Of a stretch of DNA of 37,647 nucleotides, positions 9,463 to 15,543 are shown in pieces; within the stretch, counting starts at the first letter, position 1, and every line of letters starts with the position of its first letter. The stretch covers positions 1 to 37,647 of the forward strand of contig JBHEMT010000137.1 of the NCBI GenBank assembly GCA_046262435.1, read 5' to 3'. The notes beneath the pieces were generated by a model that searched no databases, had not been told where the DNA came from, and worked only from the letters and a program-made list of their open reading frames with translations. Source of the DNA: JBHEMT01 sp046262435 (lineage in GTDB: Bacteria > Chloroflexota > Dormibacteria > Aeolococcales > Aeolococcaceae). The position numbers and the translations under genes were made by a program.

Positions 9463-9768
9463 TCAGCCGGTTCCCGGATCAAGGCTGTCGTCGCCGAGGC
9501 GGCGGTGCAGCAGTACCGCAAGCGCCACACCCAGCAGCGCCTGGCCGCCGGCGAGCAATGCGACCACGACGGCCAGGGCGGCGCCCCCGAAGGCCTGCGG
9601 TGGCCTGGAGTCAAGCCGGCTGAGCCCGGCGAGGGTGACCGTCCCGGCCAGCAGGGCCACCTGCACGCCGATCAGCGCACCGAGGGAGTGGCGCCGGGCC
9701 AGGGCGCCGAAGACGCCCAGCGCCAGCAGCAGCGCTCCGATCGCGGCCACCTCACCCTGCGCGGTCAC
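9463..9768 (-). CDS. nuoK: NADH-quinone oxidoreductase subunit K with both key glutamates replaced by glutamine
   Basis: This is a 101-residue, three-helix subunit, the normal NuoK length. GVFGALARRHSL (18-29) matches the conserved GVFGVLTRRN region. In E. coli NuoK, Glu36 and Glu72 in helices 2 and 3 are required for quinone reduction coupled to proton transfer. Here the aligned residues are Gln36 (in IGVQVALL) and Gln76 (in AGGQALLG). The GTG start at 9768 overlaps the nuoJ stop as GTGA. Apart from these substitutions it looks intact and in frame, so it is not an obvious pseudogene. Confidence 0.86.
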   Translation of the reverse strand: MTAQGEVAAIGALLLALGVFGALARRHSLGALIGVQVALLAGTVTLAGLSRLDSRPPQAFGGAALAVVVALLAGGQALLGVALAVLLHRRLGDDSLDPGTG

Positions 9769-10388
9769 GGCTGGGGCCGCGCGGCCCGGGCCGCAACGCG
9801 GTCCTCGCGACGGCGCCGCGCCCGCTCCTCGCGGCGCAGCCGCTCCTCGCGACCGCGCTCATGACGCTGCTCCTCCGGGTCAACCCTGCCCACGGCCAGG
9901 GTTCCGGCCGCGCAGACGAGCAGGCCGGCAAGGGCGGCGAGGCCACCGACCAGGCCGCTGTGGCGCACCGCCCGGGCCACCGACCCGGTGTCGATCCCCG
10001 CCGCCCAGTGAGCGCCGCCAAGCGCCAGGATCGCCACCAGGGCCACCCCGAGCGCGACGGCGGCCGCTGCCCCCGGGACGGCGGGCCGCAGCTGCCGCGG
10101 TCGAGCGAGCAGCGGGTGGCCGGACCGGCGAGCAGCGAGAAGTGCTACCGCGATCGGACCACCGGTGGCGAGGAGCTGCACCGCAGCGAGCAGAGAGGCA
10201 CCGGCAGCAGCCTCGAATGCGGCCGCCAGCACCACCGCGACCAGCAGCGCGACCACTGCGGCATCGACGCGCGGCAGCAACACCGCCGCGGCGGAGGCGA
10301 GGACGACAAGGACCCCAAGGGCGACTGCCGCAGCCGAGAGGGTCACGCGCCGCCGCGGCGCCGTCGGGACACCAGCGCTCGACCCCAA
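9765..10388 (-). CDS. nuoJ: NADH-quinone oxidoreductase subunit J (divergent)
   Basis: This 207-residue membrane protein has about five helices. The segment SLLAAVQLLATGGPIAVALL (65-84) corresponds to the conserved FLAALQVLVYAGAIMVLFLF helix of NuoJ, although the usual YAGAI has become ATGGPI. The C-terminus (about 170-207) is a long arginine/glutamate-rich cytoplasmic tail, which is unusual. The furthest start is a TTG at 10388. A GTG at 10346 (VTLSAAAV) is an alternative just before the first helix. The call rests mostly on this helix and on operon position directly before nuoK. No nuoA-I genes precede it in this window. Confidence 0.75.
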   Translation of the reverse strand: MGSSAGVPTAPRRRVTLSAAAVALGVLVVLASAAAVLLPRVDAAVVALLVAVVLAAAFEAAAGASLLAAVQLLATGGPIAVALLAARRSGHPLLARPRQLRPAVPGAAAAVALGVALVAILALGGAHWAAGIDTGSVARAVRHSGLVGGLAALAGLLVCAAGTLAVGRVDPEEQRHERGREERLRREERARRRREDRVAARAARPQP

Positions 10389-10449
10389 TCCGTGCGGTTG
10401 AGTGGACGCCAGAGCGGACAGGGGCTACCGGCGCCGTGCATCGCGCGGC

Positions 10450-10455
10450 ATTGTA
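10450..10455 (-). promoter_or_regulatory. Possible -10 element upstream of nuoJ
   Basis: TACAAT on the minus strand sits about 60 bases before the nuoJ start, in the 83-base gap after the small membrane protein gene. No convincing -35 is visible. It could let nuoJKLMN be transcribed separately from mnmA. Confidence 0.3.
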
Positions 10456-10471
10456 GTCGCGGGCAGTCCGT

Positions 10472-10882
10472 TCACACGGCGTCGTCCTCGTCGAGCGGTG
10501 GCAGGATGACGCCGGGGCGCGACCCGGCCGCCGCGGTGCCTTCGAACAGCAGGCTGAGAGAGAGCCCGGCTGCGGCGAGGAGAAGTCCGGCGAGGGCCAC
10601 CGGGTCGAGCGCGATATGAATCACGGGGATGGACACACCGGCATCCCACGGCCCTGGCGTCCGTGCCGCAGCCACCGCGGCGCCGAGGCGGTGAACGTCA
10701 TCCTCGTTGGGGAAGGCGCGCTGTCCTGCCAGGCCGAGCAGAAAGAGGCTGCTTCCGGCCGTGCACAGCCAGTACAGCCAGTTGCCGGTGTGGCGGGCGA
10801 GCACCGCGGCGATGCTGGCCGCGAGAGCGGCGAGGACCGCGGCCAGCACCCCCGCGACGATCAGTCCCGGGGAGGGGCTCAC
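10472..10882 (-). CDS. Small membrane protein of unknown function
   Basis: I do not recognise this 136-residue protein. It has three predicted membrane segments: about residues 7-29 (alanine/valine-rich), 34-53 (with NWLYWLC) and 92-112. A polar loop lies between the second and third, and the C-terminus is acidic (ending DEDDAV). The GTG start at 10882 overlaps the mnmA stop as GTGA, so it is coupled to mnmA. It lies directly before nuoJ, where nuoI would normally be expected. It could be an accessory of the membrane complex encoded downstream, but only its position suggests this. Confidence 0.7.
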   Translation of the reverse strand: MSPSPGLIVAGVLAAVLAALAASIAAVLARHTGNWLYWLCTAGSSLFLLGLAGQRAFPNEDDVHRLGAAVAAARTPGPWDAGVSIPVIHIALDPVALAGLLLAAAGLSLSLLFEGTAAAGSRPGVILPPLDEDDAV

Positions 10883-12021
10883 CGCATCTCCGGAGCGACC
10901 AACCCACCGCCGAGCACCTCGTCCCCTGAGTAGACCACCACCGCCTGACCCGGGGCGACCCGGCTAACCGGCACCGCGCAGCGCAGCCGAAGCTGCGGCC
11001 CCGACTGCTCGACGAGGGCGGTGTGCTCCTCGCCGTGAGCGTGCAGCTGGATGCCCACCGTGCCGCCCACCGGTGGGGGCCGATCGACCCAGCGACACTC
11101 ACCCGCCACCACCTGCGTCGTGCGCAACGCCTCGCGCGGCCCCACGGCGACGGTGTTGGTACTCGGGTCGAGCCGGAGCACGTGCATCGGTGGGGCGTCC
11201 GGTCGGGACGGGGCCAGGCCGAGACCGCTCCGCTGGCCGACGGTGAGAAAGGGCAGGCCGCGGTGCTGCCCGACCTGACGGCCACCACCGTCGACGATGG
11301 GGCCCGGCCGGTAGCGCCCGGCGAGGCGCGTTTCCAGTTCATCGGACAGCCGCGCGTCGACGAAACACAGCTCCTGTGAGTCGGGTTTCTCGGCGGTTCT
11401 GAGACCGAGGCGGCGAGCCTCGGCGCGCACCAGCTCCTTGCTCGAGATCGACCCGAGTGGGAAGACGGCGCGTTGCAGCCGCTCTGCCGCCACCCGGTGC
11501 AGCGTGTACGCCTGGTCCTTGGCGCGGTTGGCCGAGCGGTGCAGCGTGGCGAGCCCCCGTCGACGGCCGGTCCGGGCATGGTGACCGGTGGCGAGATGGG
11601 TGGCTCCGACGGCCTCCGCACGGTCGAGCAGCACGCCGAACTTGATGCGCTCGTTGCAGCGCACGCAGGGGTTGGGAGTTCGCCCGCTGGCGTACCCGTC
11701 CTCGAAATCGGCGATCACCGCCGCCTTGAAGTCCCCCTCAAGGTTCCATGCGTAGTGAGGGATGCCCAGCTGCACGGCCACGCGCCGGGCGTCGTCAACG
11801 GCATCGACCCCACAGCAGCCCCGGTCGCGCTGCACCGCTGGACTGCGCGGCCACATCGCCAGCGTGATCCCCAGGGTGCTGACCCCGCGCTCCACCAGAC
11901 GCGCAGCAGCAACACTCGAGTCCACCCCTCCCGACATCGCCACGGCAACCACCGCGCCGGCGGGGAGGAGGTCGAGCGGGTCCTCGGGAACGCGCGCCGG
12001 ATCCGCCGGCCGGGCCGCCAC
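10879..12021 (-). CDS. mnmA: tRNA-specific 2-thiouridylase
   Basis: MnmA activates U34 of tRNA(Lys/Glu/Gln) with ATP and replaces O2 with sulfur. The 380-residue protein has the ATP-pyrophosphatase PP-loop SGGVDSS (30-36) and a GCCGVDAVDDAR block (69-79). It also has NPCVRCNERIKF (117-128), TGHHAR, KDQAYTL and DSQELCFV (catalytic Cys219), then the C-terminal barrel with TVGQRSGLGL. The first catalytic motif is CxxC (Cys119, Cys122) rather than the DxxC of E. coli, so three cysteines are available, as in forms proposed to hold an iron-sulfur cluster. The GTG at 12021 lies 8 bases after the CysO-like gene, and no clear ribosome-binding site is seen. Confidence 0.95.
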   Translation of the reverse strand: MAARPADPARVPEDPLDLLPAGAVVAVAMSGGVDSSVAAARLVERGVSTLGITLAMWPRSPAVQRDRGCCGVDAVDDARRVAVQLGIPHYAWNLEGDFKAAVIADFEDGYASGRTPNPCVRCNERIKFGVLLDRAEAVGATHLATGHHARTGRRRGLATLHRSANRAKDQAYTLHRVAAERLQRAVFPLGSISSKELVRAEARRLGLRTAEKPDSQELCFVDARLSDELETRLAGRYRPGPIVDGGGRQVGQHRGLPFLTVGQRSGLGLAPSRPDAPPMHVLRLDPSTNTVAVGPREALRTTQVVAGECRWVDRPPPVGGTVGIQLHAHGEEHTALVEQSGPQLRLRCAVPVSRVAPGQAVVVYSGDEVLGGGLVAPEMR

Positions 12022-12029
12022 TGAAACCG

Positions 12030-12308
12030 CTAGCGGCCGCCTGCGACGGCCGGCACGATGGAGAGGTCGTCGTTCTCGCCGATCGGCGTGTCCAGCCCCT
12101 GCCCGAAGCGGATATCGGAGTCGTTCAGGTAGATGTTGATGAACTGGCGGAGCTTGCCACTGGGGTCGTACAGCCGGTCGCGAAAGCCCGGGTGCTTGAC
12201 CTCGAGGTCGGCCAGAGCCTGGGAGACGGTGTCGCCTTCGACCTGGACCTCAGAACTGCCCTCGGTGAGCCGCCGAAGCGGACCCGGAACGCGAACCGTG
12301 ACTGGCAT
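12030..12308 (-). CDS. CysO/MoaD-like sulfur carrier protein ending in Gly-Gly-Arg
   Basis: This 92-residue ubiquitin-fold sulfur carrier begins MPVTVRVPGPLRRL. Its FINIYLNDSDIR block and the end PAVAGG are close to mycobacterial CysO, which carries sulfur as a C-terminal thiocarboxylate for cysteine synthesis. MoaD and ThiS also end in GG. Here one arginine follows the diglycine, so the carrier would need trimming by a JAMM (Mec-type) peptidase before activation. Neither a peptidase nor an E1-like activating enzyme is in the window. The gene sits immediately before mnmA, another sulfur-transfer gene. The ATG at 12308 has a TATACT hexamer exactly 6 bases upstream, so the mRNA is probably leaderless. 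Confidence 0.9.
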   Translation of the reverse strand: MPVTVRVPGPLRRLTEGSSEVQVEGDTVSQALADLEVKHPGFRDRLYDPSGKLRQFINIYLNDSDIRFGQGLDTPIGENDDLSIVPAVAGGR

Positions 12309-12314
12309 GAGTCG

Positions 12315-12320
12315 AGTATA
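12315..12320 (-). promoter_or_regulatory. -10 element of the cysO-like/mnmA operon (leaderless)
   Basis: TATACT on the minus strand is followed by six bases (CGACTC) and then the ATG. A transcript from this element would begin at or next to the start codon. No -35 match is evident. Confidence 0.65.
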
Positions 12321-12363
12321 CGGACGCCCGCACCCATGGTTGCCGCGCCGGCGGCGATGGCCG

Positions 12364-13062
12364 TCAGGGAGCGGCCGGAAGGTCGACGACCAGCGGGCTG
12401 CGTTCCGCCCGCTCATGGGCACCGCCGACCAGGTCGTCGTAGACCATCTGCGACCAGGACTCCATCGACAGGTAGTGCCGGCGCATGCCCTCGAGGTCGA
12501 CCACCTCCCCGTCCAGCTTGTGGGTCTCGCGCACCGCGGCCGCCGCGCCCTCGGCGGGCTCGACCAGGAAGACCAGGCCGAGGTGCACCCTGGAGACCGG
12601 GCTGGAGTCGTCGTTGAGCAGAGCCACCAGGCTCGCGGTCGCGGGCGCGGCGCAGCGCACCTCCTCGAGCCACTCGCGGCGGAGCCCTCCCACCACCGGG
12701 TCGTCGACGATGCCGTCCCCCGGGTTGACGTGGCCACCGATGCCCAGGGAGTACAGGTGGTGGAGCCGGCGCTCGCTGGAGTGCCGGAGGCGCTTGGTGA
12801 TCAGGTAGGAGCCGTCGGCGTGGCGCACCACGCAGTAGGGAATGATCTGCTGCAACGACGGGTCGTCCTCGACCAGGGCGCGCGGCCGGTACTCGCTGGA
12901 GGCGCCGATGGTGCGCAGCACCCGGGTGAGGCCGGTGGTGACCAACCCGTGCCAGGCGCCGTCCGGAAAGATGGTGCGCCGCGGCACCACCAGCACCTCT
13001 TCGCGAGCGGTGCGAGCCGGGTTGGAGCGGACGGCCGGGGCGGCCCGAGCCGGACCGGTCAC
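12364..13062 (-). CDS. NUDIX hydrolase-like protein
   Basis: This 232-residue protein contains a NUDIX domain in its second half. The box begins GGHVNPGDG near residue 109 and continues to LRREWLEEV near 126-134, matching the REUXEE core. The position usually held by glutamate after the first glycine is aspartate. An N-terminal stretch with EEVLVVPRRTIF and ASSEYRPRALVEDDP belongs to a subgroup found in several GC-rich and Chloroflexota genomes, whose substrate I do not know. The GTG at 13062 is the longest start. In-frame GTG codons at 12996, 12990 and 12987 lie just after an AAGAGG and are alternatives, but they would cut the EEVLVVP block. The gene is divergent from the Fpg-like gene across 119 bases. 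Confidence 0.82.
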   Translation of the reverse strand: MTGPARAAPAVRSNPARTAREEVLVVPRRTIFPDGAWHGLVTTGLTRVLRTIGASSEYRPRALVEDDPSLQQIIPYCVVRHADGSYLITKRLRHSSERRLHHLYSLGIGGHVNPGDGIVDDPVVGGLRREWLEEVRCAAPATASLVALLNDDSSPVSRVHLGLVFLVEPAEGAAAAVRETHKLDGEVVDLEGMRRHYLSMESWSQMVYDDLVGGAHERAERSPLVVDLPAAP

Positions 13063-13169
13063 GAGCTCCGCCGGGGGCCTGGGCGGGGAGCCTGGCAGAC
13101 CGGCATGGGCCGGGATTGTATCGACCGGCTCAACCAGACCGGACCGGGTGGGCCCGCGACACCGTCGGA

Positions 13170-13175
13170 GATGAT
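13170..13175 (+). promoter_or_regulatory. Possible -10 element of the fpg-like gene (leaderless)
   Basis: GATGAT is followed by six bases and then the ATG at 13182. The match to TATAAT is moderate. A GGAG at 13167-13170 (11 bases before ATG) is a competing ribosome-binding-site reading. Confidence 0.35.
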
Positions 13176-13181
13176 GCTGCG

Positions 13182-14048
13182 ATGCCCGAGCTTCCCGAGG
13201 TCGCCGCGCTGGCAGCCTTTCTCGACAGCCGGCTTCGGGGCCGGCGGATCGCGAGCCTCCAGTTGGCCTCCTTCGCGGCGCTGAAGACCTACGCGCCGGC
13301 GCTGGACAGCCTGCGCGGGCACGTGGTCGATGACGTGGGCCGGCGGGGCAAGTTCCTGCTCGTTGGGACCGATGGCGGGGGCTGGTTGGTCACCCACCTG
13401 GCTCGCGCCGGATGGGTCCGCTGGCACGACGACGTCACCAGGCTGACCATGCCGCGCCCCGGTCGCGGCGTGGTGGCGATGCGCGTGACCGTCGAGGGTG
13501 GGGGCGCATTCGACCTCACCGAGCAGGGGACCGAGAAGCGGCTGGCGATCTACGTGGTCAACGACCCGTCCGAGGTTCCCGGCATCGCCCGGCTTGGAGT
13601 CGACCCGCTCAGCCCAGAACTCGACAGCGACGCCCTCGCCCGGCTGCTGCGGGCTCAGCCGGGACAGCTGAAGTCCCTGCTCACCGACCAGGGCGTGCTC
13701 GCCGGCATCGGCAACGCCTACTCCGACGAGGTCCTTCATCTGGCCCGGCTGTCGCCCTTCAAGCGCTCCGCCACCCTGGCCGACGACGAACTCACCCGTC
13801 TCCACGCCGCCCTGCGCGCGGTGCTCGAGGCGGCGGTGCTGCGCGCCGCCGACCTGCCCGCGGCGGCGCTCAAGGCGGAGAAGCGAAGTGGCCTGCGGGT
13901 CCATGGCCGCACCGGCCAGGCCTGTCCCGCCTGCGGTGACCTCGTCCGTGAGGTGTCGCTTGGCTCTCGCTCACTGCAGTACTGCGCAACCTGCCAGACC
14001 GGGGGAGTGCCGCTCAAGGACCGGCGGCTGTCCCGGCTGCTGCGCTGA
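13182..14048 (+). CDS. Fpg/Nei-family DNA glycosylase
   Basis: This 288-residue bifunctional DNA glycosylase/AP lyase removes oxidised bases. The mature N-terminus PELPEV carries the catalytic proline (Pro2) and glutamate (Glu3). The helix-two-turn-helix region is seen in QGVLAGIGNAYSDEVLHLA, with SPFKRS following. A C-terminal zinc finger has CPACG and YCATC pairs. I chose the ATG at 13182 because Pro must directly follow the initiator methionine; an upstream ATG in frame would block catalysis. Fpg (MutM) or an actinobacterial Nei-like paralogue cannot be separated by eye, so I give no symbol. The gene is followed by the pyridoxamine-oxidase-fold gene after 45 bases. Confidence 0.93.
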   Translation: MPELPEVAALAAFLDSRLRGRRIASLQLASFAALKTYAPALDSLRGHVVDDVGRRGKFLLVGTDGGGWLVTHLARAGWVRWHDDVTRLTMPRPGRGVVAMRVTVEGGGAFDLTEQGTEKRLAIYVVNDPSEVPGIARLGVDPLSPELDSDALARLLRAQPGQLKSLLTDQGVLAGIGNAYSDEVLHLARLSPFKRSATLADDELTRLHAALRAVLEAAVLRAADLPAAALKAEKRSGLRVHGRTGQACPACGDLVREVSLGSRSLQYCATCQTGGVPLKDRRLSRLLR

Positions 14049-14081
14049 ATCTCCCGACGCTGTGCCCGCCCGACGTCTCGG

Positions 14082-14087
14082 CATACT
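14082..14087 (+). promoter_or_regulatory. -10 element of the PNPOx-fold/menA pair (leaderless)
   Basis: CATACT is followed by GAGACG and the GTG start at 14094. The 6-base spacing equals that of the CysO-like and acylphosphatase genes. No ribosome-binding site is seen. Confidence 0.5.
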
Positions 14088-14093
14088 GAGACG

Positions 14094-14588
14094 GTGACCA
14101 CCGCCTCGCTGCCGCCTGCCGGGCCGGCATTGACGCCGGCGCCGGAGCCGGTGCCCGGGCTGGAGCAGGCGCTCTGGGCGCTCCGCGCGTATGACACCAC
14201 CGCGCTGGCCACGGTGAGCTTCGCCGGTCCCCACGTCGCCGGAGTGTTCTTCGCGCCGGAACGCGTGGGCTCTGGCCTCCGGCTGCTCCTCGCGGTGCTG
14301 CGCGGCAGCCGCATGCAGCTCGATATCGCCGCCGATCCCCGGGTCGCCTTCATGTGCTCGCCGGGTAACCCCACCCGCTGGGTGCAGGGCGCGGGGCGGG
14401 CGGTCCCGGTTGCCGACGAGACGGAGCACCACCGGCTGTACCTGCGACTCCTCGAGCATGCCCCCGGAGCCCGGACATTCGTCGAGGATCTGCGGGTGAC
14501 CCCGGTCATTCTCGCGGTCGAGCGTCTCAAGGTCGTGGAGACCGACGGCGGCCCCCCGTTGCTCCTCGACTTCGGTGGTTCGGACTGA
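14094..14588 (+). CDS. Pyridoxamine 5'-phosphate oxidase-fold flavoprotein
   Basis: This 164-residue protein has the split-barrel FMN-binding fold (general PNPOx/heme-utilisation superfamily). The core shows TTALATVSFAGPHVAGVFFAP (about 35-55), then SRMQLDIAADPRVAFMC and VQGAGRAVPV. This is the usual order: cofactor-binding barrel, then a variable substrate strand. The first 25 residues are Pro/Ala-rich and probably disordered. Its stop overlaps the menA ATG by one base (TGATG), so the two are translationally coupled and may share a role in quinone or flavin chemistry. That link is inference. True pyridoxamine phosphate oxidase is unlikely because the protein is short. Confidence 0.75.
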   Translation: MTTASLPPAGPALTPAPEPVPGLEQALWALRAYDTTALATVSFAGPHVAGVFFAPERVGSGLRLLLAVLRGSRMQLDIAADPRVAFMCSPGNPTRWVQGAGRAVPVADETEHHRLYLRLLEHAPGARTFVEDLRVTPVILAVERLKVVETDGGPPLLLDFGGSD

Positions 14589-15511
14589 TGTCAGTGGCAT
14601 CCGCGCCGCTGCGGCGTCCGGGAACCCTTGCCGTGTGGTGGCAGGCGGTGCGTCCGTTTTCGCTGGTGGTCGCCGCAGTACCCGGTGTGGTGGGAACAGC
14701 CGCGCTGTTCGCTGCCCACCGATCCCGCCCGCTGGTGGCGCTCGGCTGCATCGTCCTTGCCGCGCTGCTCCTCGCCGGTACCAACAGCCTCAACGACGCC
14801 GAGGATGCGGCCACCGGTGCTGATGACACCGACACGGCGATGCCGTCGCTGTCGCTTCGCCAGGGCTGGATCGACCCCGCCGGTGCCCGCCGGGTTGCCG
14901 TCGCGTGCTTCGCCGCCGCTGCGCTGCTCGGGGTGGCTCTGGTCGTGTCGCTGCACAAGCCCGGACTGCTCGCACTCGGCGCGGCCGCTCTTCTCGTCGG
15001 TTGGGCCTACACCGCCCCCCCGCTGCGCCTCGCCTACCGCCCCCTCGGCGAACTCGCCTCCGGCCTGCCCATCGGTCTCGGCGTCACCTGGGGGACCGCT
15101 GCCGCGCAGACCGACACCATCCCTGCTTCGGTCTGGTGGTCCGGCGCGACCCTCGCGTTGCTCACGGCGGCCGTGCTCCATGCCAACAACGCTCGTGACC
15201 GGGGGCACGACCGCGCCGTCGGCAAGCGCACCCTGGCCACCTACCTGCCCCGGGGGGTGATCGTCCTCGAGTACCGGCTGCTGACCGCGGGGATCATTCC
15301 CGTGGTGGTGCTCGGCGTGGCCACCCACGGCCTGCCGTGGCCCTGCCTGATCGCCCTGCTACCCGGGGCGATGGCCCTGCGCGCCGCCCTCGCGGTCTCG
15401 GTCACCACCGACGGCCGGGGGTGGACGATGGCACTGATCGCGGCGGTGAAACTGGTGACGCTCACCGGCGTGTGCCTCACTCTCGGCCTGGTGGTCAGCC
15501 GCTTCATCTGA
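14588..15511 (+). CDS. menA: UbiA-family prenyltransferase, probably 1,4-dihydroxy-2-naphthoate prenyltransferase
   Basis: MenA joins a polyprenyl chain to 1,4-dihydroxy-2-naphthoate to give demethylmenaquinone in the membrane. The 307-residue protein has eight to nine helices. The first aspartate-rich motif is NSLNDAED with DDTD after it (66-82). The second is NNARDRGHDRAVGKRTLA (200-217), the NNxRDxxxDxxxGKRTLA pattern typical of MenA rather than UbiA or heme A/O synthases. The ATG at 14588 overlaps the preceding stop. It fits the respiratory setting: menaquinone would be the electron acceptor of the Nuo complex. No other men gene is in this window. Confidence 0.87.
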   Translation: MSVASAPLRRPGTLAVWWQAVRPFSLVVAAVPGVVGTAALFAAHRSRPLVALGCIVLAALLLAGTNSLNDAEDAATGADDTDTAMPSLSLRQGWIDPAGARRVAVACFAAAALLGVALVVSLHKPGLLALGAAALLVGWAYTAPPLRLAYRPLGELASGLPIGLGVTWGTAAAQTDTIPASVWWSGATLALLTAAVLHANNARDRGHDRAVGKRTLATYLPRGVIVLEYRLLTAGIIPVVVLGVATHGLPWPCLIALLPGAMALRAALAVSVTTDGRGWTMALIAAVKLVTLTGVCLTLGLVVSRFI

Positions 15512-15528
15512 ACGGTCCACGCGGGAGT

Positions 15529-15543
15529 GCTGCCCGCGGCAGC
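15529..15543. terminator. Hairpin between convergent menA and EF-G-2 genes
   Basis: GCTGCC and GGCAGC form a 6-bp stem around a 3-base loop in the 31-base gap between two convergent genes. No T-run follows on either strand, so it is at best a bidirectional intrinsic-like terminator. Confidence 0.4.

Noticed and set aside
7197..9623. Plus-strand open frame of 808 codons antisense to nuoL
   Set aside because: Composition is typical of antisense shadow in GC-rich DNA; nuoL in the other strand has a clear fold and coupling.
13116..13181. Upstream ATG for the Fpg-like protein
   Set aside because: The catalytic proline must be residue 2, which needs the ATG at 13182.
14588..15511. UbiA or heme O synthase identity for the prenyltransferase
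   Set aside because: The second motif NNxRDxxxDxxxGKRTLA is the MenA form, and no ubiquinone or heme O genes are near.
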